From positions 1-14,805 of the forward strand of contig JBDSLU010000357.1 of the NCBI GenBank assembly GCA_039916225.1: a stretch of DNA of 14,805 nucleotides. The letters run 5' to 3'. The position numbers were made by a program, and so were the translations under genes. This document shows, one piece after another, positions 1-7,704 of this stretch (positions are counted from its first letter, which is position 1; each line of letters starts with the position of its first letter). Below the pieces are notes generated by a model that worked only from the letters and a program-made list of their open reading frames with translations, did not search any database and was not told where the DNA came from. The DNA is from JBDSLU01 sp039916225. GTDB lineage: Bacteria; Acidobacteriota; Vicinamibacteria; Vicinamibacterales; Vicinamibacteraceae.

Positions 1-1149
1 ATAGGCGGGATCCTTCGTCTGTCGATACATCTCGAGCGCCGCGACGATCACCTCGCTCTGCACCCACCACACCTTCTGGCGCCGATCGGCCGGCTGGCCC
101 TGCGGACCGCTGTCGTAGAACCCACCGCCCGCGTCGTCCCAGCCGTGCTGCCGCGAGTAGGCGAACACGTTGCGGAAGAAGTCGGTGTAGGGCGCGACCG
201 GCTGGTTGAGCGCGTCGAGCGCATCCGAGACCAGCCAGATGTTCTCGATGTCGTGGCCGTAGGAGACGCGCGCCGTCGTGGCATCGAGGATCGGCGTCCA
301 ATCGGCCTGGTGGCGATCCGTGTGCGCCGTCCAGCCGACCCGCACCACGGCGTGGGTCTCGATGTTCACCAGCTCGATCAGGCGCTCGCGCACCAGCGGA
401 TCCGCGCTGGCGCGCAGCAGTGTCGCCCACGCTTCGAGGAGGTGCAGATGCGTATTCATCAGCTTGACGTCGGCGGGCGCGCCGAGCGGTGACGCATCGC
501 CGGCCGGCGGCGCGCTCCACTCGGCGGTGAAATACTCGCGGTAGCCACCGTGCACGCCGTCGTGGGCCTTCGCGTCGATTACCCGAAACGCCTCGAGCGC
601 GAACGCCAGCGCCTCCTTGTTGCCGGTCGCCATCGCGTATTCGGCGATGGCGTAAATCGCGAAGGCCTGGCCGTAGAGGTGTTTCTGCGGGCGCATCACC
701 TGCGTGCCGGTGGCGTCGATCTGCCAGTAGAAGCCGCCGTTGGCCTTGTCCCACATCACGTCGCGCAGGAAGCGATACCCGTGATCAGCCGCCTCGCGCA
801 GGTTGGGGATGGCGTAGCGGCTGCGCAGCAGCGCCGAGGCCAGCCACAGCTGCCGACCCTGCGTGACGATCATCTTCACGCCGCCCGGCAGCGGTTCGCC
901 CTTCGGGCCGTAGTGGACGGTGTAGCCGCCGTTGACCGTGTCGACGCAGCGCGGGAACCAGAACGGGGTGACGTTCTGGCGCAGGTTCTGCTCGATGCGC
1001 GGGGCGAGCGCCTTGACGCGCGCGAGGGCGGGCGCCGACGGCGGCGCGGGGCGGGCAGCGGCCGGAGCGGAAGCCTGGCCTGCGGCGCCGGCGGCCGTGA
1101 GCAGCCAGACGGTGGCCGTCGCGGCCAGGAATCGTTGCACCTGCGTCAT
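1..1149 (-). CDS. AGE-family (cellobiose 2-epimerase-like) sugar epimerase, exported, 3' end beyond window
   Basis: Predicted epimerase of the N-acylglucosamine/cellobiose 2-epimerase family, an (alpha/alpha)6-barrel that isomerises aldoses or the reducing-end glucose of beta-disaccharides. 383 codons are present and the gene continues past position 1; the family is usually about 390-430 aa, so only the C-terminus, with one expected catalytic His, is missing. Visible motifs match cellobiose 2-epimerases: R99 in QGRQLWLAS, NTHLHLLEAW (H234, H236), SYGHDIENIW (H299, E302) and KVWWVQSE (359-366). The ATG at 1147-1149 is preceded by a GAGGAGAA Shine-Dalgarno and overlaps the stop of the upstream gene (ATGA), implying translational coupling. 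Residues 1 to about 27 look like a signal peptide (hydrophobic core ending AAGAAGQA), followed by an Ala/Pro-rich linker. Known family members are mostly cytosolic, so export is unusual. The family call is firm; substrate (cellobiose, mannobiose or other) is inference. Confidence 0.88.
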   Translation of the reverse strand, partial: MTQVQRFLAATATVWLLTAAGAAGQASAPAAARPAPPSAPALARVKALAPRIEQNLRQNVTPFWFPRCVDTVNGGYTVHYGPKGEPLPGGVKMIVTQGRQLWLASALLRSRYAIPNLREAADHGYRFLRDVMWDKANGGFYWQIDATGTQVMRPQKHLYGQAFAIYAIAEYAMATGNKEALAFALEAFRVIDAKAHDGVHGGYREYFTAEWSAPPAGDASPLGAPADVKLMNTHLHLLEAWATLLRASADPLVRERLIELVNIETHAVVRVGWTAHTDRHQADWTPILDATTARVSYGHDIENIWLVSDALDALNQPVAPYTDFFRNVFAYSRQHGWDDAGGGFYDSGPQGQPADRRQKVWWVQSEVIVAALEMYRQTKDPAY

Positions 1150-2087
1150 CGTTCTCCTCGTCCACAGCCGTCCGGCCCCTGCCAGACGGATCGGGGCCGG
1201 TTGTTCCCCGGCGCCAGCTCCATGATCTCGAGATGCGCGCCATCGGGATCGCGCGTCGCGAACAACCACGCGGCCCGCGTCGGCCACGCGACCACCGCCA
1301 GCGGCGTCCGGAACATCGATTGATGTCCGTCGACGTCGCTGAGATCCACCTCGGCGTCGATCGTCTCGCGATCGGCGGCCATCCGGAGGAAGACGTGCCC
1401 GGTAGTGCGGATCCGCCCGATGTCCGTACGGCCGCGGAAGCCCTCGTAGTCCTTGCGGCCTTCGACGTAGTAGGTCTTGGCGGCCGCCTGGGACAGCCCC
1501 TGCCGGGCGACCACCGTCCAGGTGATCGGGCGTTCGCGCCGCGCGGCGAACGTCGGGAAACCGGCCGGCAACTCCTCGGCCTCGAGGGTCAGGGTCTCGT
1601 CCTCCGCGCGATGGAACGCGGCTGCGGCCCGGGTCGCCAGTTGCCGCCCGAGCTCGCTGTCGACGGCGATCGGGATGGGCAGGTCGGGCCGGATGTCGGT
1701 GCCGAACAGCGCGACCCCGAGCAGCGGCGAGGCCTGTGGGACGCCCGATGCCGGCGCCGGCGGTGCCGACGTCAGGCTGGCGTCGAGCCCCGACACCGGC
1801 AGGCACGCGGACACAGCGTTCGCAGCGTTCGCAGCGACGGTGATCGGTCGCGCCGCGCGGATCGCGAACGGCGACGTCTTCAGCACGGGATCGTCGAGGA
1901 GCCACAGGCCCCAGTCGCCGGCGGCCGCCGCGGCCGGGAGCGGGCTCCAGGTTTCCCCGTCGAGGCGGGCCAGGGGCTGCAATCGTCCATCTCCACGCAC
2001 GACCGCGAGGCCGATGTCACCCGGCGCACCGCCGGAGACGACGGCGGCGGCCAGCAGCACCGCCAGGAGACGCACGAGGAGCCGCAT
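1146..2087 (-). CDS. exported protein of unknown function, coupled to the epimerase
   Basis: 313 aa. I do not recognise the family. The N-terminus (MRLLVRLLAVLLAAAVVSGG) is a clear signal peptide with two Arg and a Leu/Ala/Val core, so the product is probably periplasmic or outer-surface. The body has no further membrane segment. It contains an Ala-rich stretch near residues 50-60, an Ala/Pro-rich stretch near 100-120, and a more structured C-terminal half with alternating hydrophobic strands and acidic residues (for example EVDLSDVDGHQ), which suggests a beta-rich fold. The start is the ATG at 2085-2087, with no good Shine-Dalgarno visible. The stop overlaps the start of the epimerase gene by 4 bases, so the two are co-translated and may act on the same extracytoplasmic carbohydrate. 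Coding reality is supported by the signal peptide and by the exact overlap, not by homology. A plus-strand frame open through this region is judged a shadow. Confidence 0.72.
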   Translation of the reverse strand: MRLLVRLLAVLLAAAVVSGGAPGDIGLAVVRGDGRLQPLARLDGETWSPLPAAAAAGDWGLWLLDDPVLKTSPFAIRAARPITVAANAANAVSACLPVSGLDASLTSAPPAPASGVPQASPLLGVALFGTDIRPDLPIPIAVDSELGRQLATRAAAAFHRAEDETLTLEAEELPAGFPTFAARRERPITWTVVARQGLSQAAAKTYYVEGRKDYEGFRGRTDIGRIRTTGHVFLRMAADRETIDAEVDLSDVDGHQSMFRTPLAVVAWPTRAAWLFATRDPDGAHLEIMELAPGNNRPRSVWQGPDGCGRGER

Positions 2088-2193
2088 CGATGGCGCAGTC
2101 TACCAGCCGGACGCCACGTTCGAGGCCCGGGTTGAAGCTCGGCGGTCGAGGGGCCGATTGACTCTTCGACCTCACCCGCCAATTGGACCGCAG
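2088..2193. promoter_or_regulatory. divergent intergenic region
   Basis: This 106-base gap separates the minus-strand exported protein from the plus-strand hybrid kinase, so it should hold promoters for both. On the plus strand a TTGACT (2158-2163) is a good -35 match; 17 bases on is AATTGG (2181-2186), a poor -10. If used, transcription would start almost at the kinase ATG (2194). A short inverted repeat, GGTCGA (2144-2149) with TCGACC (2166-2171), brackets the TTGACT. No convincing minus-strand promoter was seen. Confidence 0.3.
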
Positions 2194-4152
<1,959 letters not shown>

Positions 4153-4158
4153 AACAAG

Positions 4159-4196
4159 CCTGTCGCTTTCGCCAATTTCCCGACAGGTCTGTCGGG
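4159..4196. promoter_or_regulatory. triple alternating repeat, candidate operator or competing hairpins
   Basis: Just after the kinase stop lie CCTGTCG (4159-4165), CGACAGG (4181-4187) and CTGTCGG (4189-4195). The first two can pair around a 15-base loop. Alternatively CCCGACAG (4179-4186) and CTGTCGGG (4189-4196) form an 8-bp inverted repeat with a 2-base centre, the geometry of a dimeric repressor site. The two pairings exclude each other. There is no T-tract, so a simple intrinsic terminator is unlikely. It may be an operator for the downstream operon or a weak terminator of the kinase. Confidence 0.45.
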
Positions 4197-4208
4197 CCGC
4201 GCCAAGTT

Positions 4209-4241
4209 GGCCGGGCCCGGCCCGGCGTTCCTCACTATGAT
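4209..4241 (+). promoter_or_regulatory. GC palindrome and -10-like TATGAT upstream of the ligase operon
   Basis: GGCCGGGCCCGGCC (4209-4222) is a perfect 14-bp palindrome. It is followed by CACTATGATG, in which TATGAT (4236-4241) is a five-of-six match to a sigma70 -10 box. No good -35 lies 16-18 bases upstream; TTGGCC at 4207-4212 is too far away (23 bases). Transcription from this box would start near 4248, giving a leader of about 26 bases. The palindrome could bind a regulator or be chance in GC-rich DNA. Confidence 0.28.
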
Positions 4242-4247
4242 GCCGAC

Positions 4248-4273
4248 GGAGGGCCGGGCTCTGCCCGGCGCGC
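4248..4273 (+). promoter_or_regulatory. Shine-Dalgarno separated from the ATG by a perfect hairpin
   Basis: GGAGG (4248-4252) is the only strong ribosome-binding sequence near the ATG at 4274, but it is 21 bases away. The gap is almost filled by GCCGGGC-TCT-GCCCGGC (4253-4269), a 7-bp all-GC stem with a 3-base loop, leaving only GCGC before the start. Folding of this hairpin would place the Shine-Dalgarno at an effective spacing of about 4 bases. That it works this way is inference. Confidence 0.45.
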
Positions 4274-7200
4274 ATGGCCATCCACGTTGCCCTCACCCAC
4301 CGCACCAGTTACCGCTACGACCGCCTCGTGTCGCTGTCGCCGCAGACCATCCGCTTGCGGCCGGCGCCGCACTGCCGGACGTCGATCGTCAGCTACTCGC
4401 TGCGTATCGCGCCCGAGACGCACTTCCTGAACTGGCTGCAGGATCCGCACGGCAACTACCTCGCGCGGGCGGTCTTCCCCGACCAGACGCGCTCGCTCGA
4501 GGTCGTGGTCGACCTCGTTGCCGAGATCGCGGTCATCAACCCGTTCGACTTCTTCCTCGAGCCCGAAGCCGAGCAGTGGCCGTTCACCTACGACCCGGCG
4601 CTGGCTCGCGACCTGGCGCCGTTCATGGCGCCGGCGCCGGCCGGCCCGCGGCTGGTCACGCTCCTCGGGTCGATTCCGCGCCGGCCGACCCGCACGCTCG
4701 ACTTCCTGGTCGCGCTCAACCAGCGGCTGGCCGGCGACATCGGCTACATCATCCGCCTCGAGCCGGGCGTCCAGAAGCCCGAGGCCACCCTCGAGAAGCG
4801 GACCGGGTCATGCCGCGACACCGGCTGGCTGCTGGTCGAGCTGTTCCGCCACCTCGGCTTCGCCGCCCGCTTCGTGTCCGGCTACCTGATTCAGCTCGCG
4901 CCGGACGTGAAGGCGCTTGACGGCCCCTCGGGCACGGCCGTCGACTTCACCGACCTCCACGCCTGGGCCGAGGTCTACGTGCCGGGCGCCGGCTGGATCG
5001 GCCTCGATCCCACCTCGGGCCTGCTCGCTGGCGAGGGCCACATCCCGCTCGTCTGCACGCCGCAGCCGGAGAGCGCCGCCCCGATCAGCGGCGCGATCGA
5101 CGCGTGCGAGGTCGAGTTCTCGCACCACATGGCGGTGACGCGAGTCTTCGAGGCGCCGCGCGTCACCAAGCCGTACGCCGAGGACGAGTGGGCCCGCATC
5201 GACCGCCTCGGCGACAAGGTCGACGAGGCGCTGCGCCGCGGCGACGTCCGCCTCACCATGGGCGGCGAGCCGACCTTCGTCTCGATCGACGATCCCGACG
5301 GCGACGAATGGAACACCACGGCGATGGGTCCGCGCAAACGCCTGCTCGCCGGCACGCTGCTGCGGCGCCTGAAGGCGCGCTTCGCGCCGGGCGGACTCCT
5401 CCACTACGGCCAGGGCAAGTGGTATCCGGGTGAGCCGCTGCCCCGCTGGTCGCTCGGCTGCTGGTGGCGCGACGACGGCCAGCCAATCTGGCACGACGAC
5501 ACGCTGATCGCCGACGAGGCGCAGGATCTCGCGCACGACGCGGAAACGGCGCGGCAGTTCGTCGAGGCGCTCGCGACCCGCCTCGGCGTCGAGCCGGGCT
5601 GCGTCGTGGCCGGCTACGAGGACGTCTGGTACTACCTGTGGAAAGAGCGCCGGCTGCCGGTCAACCTCGACCCGCTGCGCGCCAGGCTCGACGACCCCGC
5701 CGAGCGGGTGCGCCTCGCCGGCCTCCTCGAGCGCGGCCTCGAGGCCGTCGTCGGTTACGCCCTGCCACTCGCCCGCCGCGACGATCCCGATGCGCCGTCC
5801 GGCTGGAAGTGGCGCAGCGGGCCCTGGTTCTTCCGCTCCGAGCACCTCTTCCTGCTGCCAGGCGATTCGCCGATGGGCTATCGCCTGCCGCTCGACAGCC
5901 TGCCGTGGATCGCCGAGGGCGATCGAGAGGAGATGATCGGCCCGGATCCGTTCGAGCCGTTGCCGCCGCTGCCGCCGCCCGCCGACCGCGCGCCGCGACC
6001 GCAGGCCACGCGGCCGAGCGCTGTGCCGGCCGTCGCAGACCTGCGCGGGGGACAGACGCTCGAGCCGCGCGAGACCGAGCTCGACCTGCCTTCGCGCGTC
6101 GGCGAACCGGCCAGCGCGATCGTCCGCACCGCGCTGTGCGTCCAGGCCCGCCATGGCCGGCTGCACGTCTTCCTGCCGCCGGTGAAGACCGCCGAGGACT
6201 ACCTCGACCTGATCGGCGCGATCGAGGGCACCGCCGCCGCGCTGCAGATGCCGGTCATCCTCGAGGGCGAGCCACCGCCGTCCGATCCGCGACTCGCCAA
6301 CATCAAGGTGACCCCGGACCCCGGCGTGATCGAGGTCAACCTGCAGCCGGCGGCGAGTTGGACGTCGCTGAGCCACCACACGACCACGCTCTACGAGGAA
6401 GCGCGGCAGACGCGCCTCGGCACCGAGAAGTTCCTGGTCGACGGACGCCACACCGGCACCGGCGGCGGCAACCACATCGTGGTCGGGGGCGCCACGCCGG
6501 CCGACAGCCCGCTGCTGCGCCGTCCGGATCTGCTGCGCAGCCTGATCGGCTACTGGCACAACCATCCGTCGCTGTCCTACCTGTTCTCGGGCATGTTCAT
6601 CGGCCCGACCAGCCAGCACCCGCGCGTCGACGAAGCGCGTGGCGACCAGGTCCACGAGCTCGAGATCGCGATGGCCCAGATCGACCGGCTGGGCGACGGG
6701 CTCGGCCCGCACGCCGGCCCCGGGCCGGTGCCGCCGTGGATCGTCGATCGCATCTTCCGCAACACGCTGATCGACGTCACCGGCAACACCCATCGCGCCG
6801 AGTTCTGCATCGACAAGCTCTACGCGCCAGAAGGCACGAGCGGCCGGCAGGGGCTGCTCGAGTTGCGGGCCTTCGAGATGCCGCCGCATGCGCGGATGAG
6901 CCTGGCCCAGCAGCTGCTGCTGCGGGCGCTCATCGCGCGCTTCTGGGACGCGCCGTACCGCCGCGTGCCGGTGCGCTGGGGCACCGAGCTGCACGATCGG
7001 TTCATGCTGCCGCATTTCATCGCCGACGACTTCGCCGACGTCATCGGCGGCCTGAACGACGCCGGCTTCCCGTTCGAGGCCGGCTGGTTCGCACCGCACC
7101 AGGAGTTCCGTTTCCCGCCCGTCGGCGAGGTCACCTATCGTGGCGTCCACCTCGAACTGCGCCACGCCCTCGAACCCTGGCACGTGCTCGGCGAGGAAGC

Positions 7201-7651
7201 GACCGGCGGCGGCACGGCGCGCTACGTCGACTCGTCGCTCGAGCGGTTGCAGATCAAGGTGAACGGGCTCGTCGACGGGCGCCACGTCATCGCCTGCAAC
7301 GGCCGCGAGGTACCGCTCCATCCGACCGGCACGCACGGCGAGTACGTCGCCGGCCTCCGCTACCGCGCCTGGCAGCCACCGAACGCGCTCCATCCGACCA
7401 TCGCGGTCCACACGCCGCTCGTCTTCGACGTCGTCGACATGTGGACCGGGCGCTCGATCGGCGGCTGCGCGTATCACGTCGCGCATCCGGGCGGGCGCAA
7501 CCACGACACGCGGCCGATCAACGCCTACGAGGCGGAGGGGCGGCGCCTGGCCCGCTTCCTGGCGATGGGCCACACGCCCGGCCCACTCGATCCGGTGCGG
7601 AGCGAGCGACACCCGGATCACCCGTTCACGCTGGACCTGCGCCGGTCCTGA
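4274..7651 (+). CDS. transglutaminase-DUF2126 (predicted amidoligase) protein
   Basis: 1125 aa, the usual length of this two-part family. Residues 1 to about 85 are the beta-rich bacterial transglutaminase N-terminal domain (THRTSYRYDRLVSLSPQTIRLRP is typical). Residues about 150-250 are the transglutaminase core with an intact triad: C180 (GSCRDTGW), H229 (DLHAWAEVYVPGAGW) and D245 (GLDPTSG). From about 305 onward is DUF2126 (Pfam PF09899, putative amidoligase), starting with TMGGEPTFVS (M329-S337) and carrying GTGGGNHIVVGG (N733, H734), RAEFCIDKLYAP and ELRAFEMPPHARMSLAQQLL, which resemble metal/ATP and substrate motifs of the glutamine-synthetase fold. No signal peptide, so cytosolic. It is the first gene of the operon with the ATP-grasp/alpha-E protein and a second transglutaminase. 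Predicted roles are amide-bond formation by the DUF2126 part and thiol-dependent cleavage or transfer by the N-terminal part; the substrate is unknown. The ATG at 4274 is the family start. Confidence 0.95.
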   Translation: MAIHVALTHRTSYRYDRLVSLSPQTIRLRPAPHCRTSIVSYSLRIAPETHFLNWLQDPHGNYLARAVFPDQTRSLEVVVDLVAEIAVINPFDFFLEPEAEQWPFTYDPALARDLAPFMAPAPAGPRLVTLLGSIPRRPTRTLDFLVALNQRLAGDIGYIIRLEPGVQKPEATLEKRTGSCRDTGWLLVELFRHLGFAARFVSGYLIQLAPDVKALDGPSGTAVDFTDLHAWAEVYVPGAGWIGLDPTSGLLAGEGHIPLVCTPQPESAAPISGAIDACEVEFSHHMAVTRVFEAPRVTKPYAEDEWARIDRLGDKVDEALRRGDVRLTMGGEPTFVSIDDPDGDEWNTTAMGPRKRLLAGTLLRRLKARFAPGGLLHYGQGKWYPGEPLPRWSLGCWWRDDGQPIWHDDTLIADEAQDLAHDAETARQFVEALATRLGVEPGCVVAGYEDVWYYLWKERRLPVNLDPLRARLDDPAERVRLAGLLERGLEAVVGYALPLARRDDPDAPSGWKWRSGPWFFRSEHLFLLPGDSPMGYRLPLDSLPWIAEGDREEMIGPDPFEPLPPLPPPADRAPRPQATRPSAVPAVADLRGGQTLEPRETELDLPSRVGEPASAIVRTALCVQARHGRLHVFLPPVKTAEDYLDLIGAIEGTAAALQMPVILEGEPPPSDPRLANIKVTPDPGVIEVNLQPAASWTSLSHHTTTLYEEARQTRLGTEKFLVDGRHTGTGGGNHIVVGGATPADSPLLRRPDLLRSLIGYWHNHPSLSYLFSGMFIGPTSQHPRVDEARGDQVHELEIAMAQIDRLGDGLGPHAGPGPVPPWIVDRIFRNTLIDVTGNTHRAEFCIDKLYAPEGTSGRQGLLELRAFEMPPHARMSLAQQLLLRALIARFWDAPYRRVPVRWGTELHDRFMLPHFIADDFADVIGGLNDAGFPFEAGWFAPHQEFRFPPVGEVTYRGVHLELRHALEPWHVLGEEATGGGTARYVDSSLERLQIKVNGLVDGRHVIACNGREVPLHPTGTHGEYVAGLRYRAWQPPNALHPTIAVHTPLVFDVVDMWTGRSIGGCAYHVAHPGGRNHDTRPINAYEAEGRRLARFLAMGHTPGPLDPVRSERHPDHPFTLDLRRS

Positions 7652-7704
7652 ATGCGACGATCGGCGGTGGTGGACCGCGGCCGATCCCTGACCGGACCTT
7701 CCTG

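Noticed and set aside
1146..1149. Possible frameshift joining the exported protein and the epimerase into one protein.
   Set aside because: Each has its own signal peptide and the ATGA overlap with a good Shine-Dalgarno is a normal coupled start.
1477..2193. A 239-residue N-terminal extension of the first hybrid kinase.
   Set aside because: It is antisense to the exported-protein gene, is low-complexity Arg/Ala/Ser sequence, and the PAS domain begins at 2194.
4808..7621. Antisense open frame of 937 aa opposite the transglutaminase-DUF2126 gene.
   Set aside because: Compositional shadow with no recognisable domain and no ribosome site.
5464..7704. The ATP-grasp reading frame stays open about 2.2 kb upstream through the transglutaminase-DUF2126 gene, suggesting a giant 1582-aa protein.
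   Set aside because: The upstream part is Arg/Ala/Pro-rich with no domain, while the other frame encodes conserved transglutaminase and DUF2126 motifs. The family N-terminus starts at 7705.
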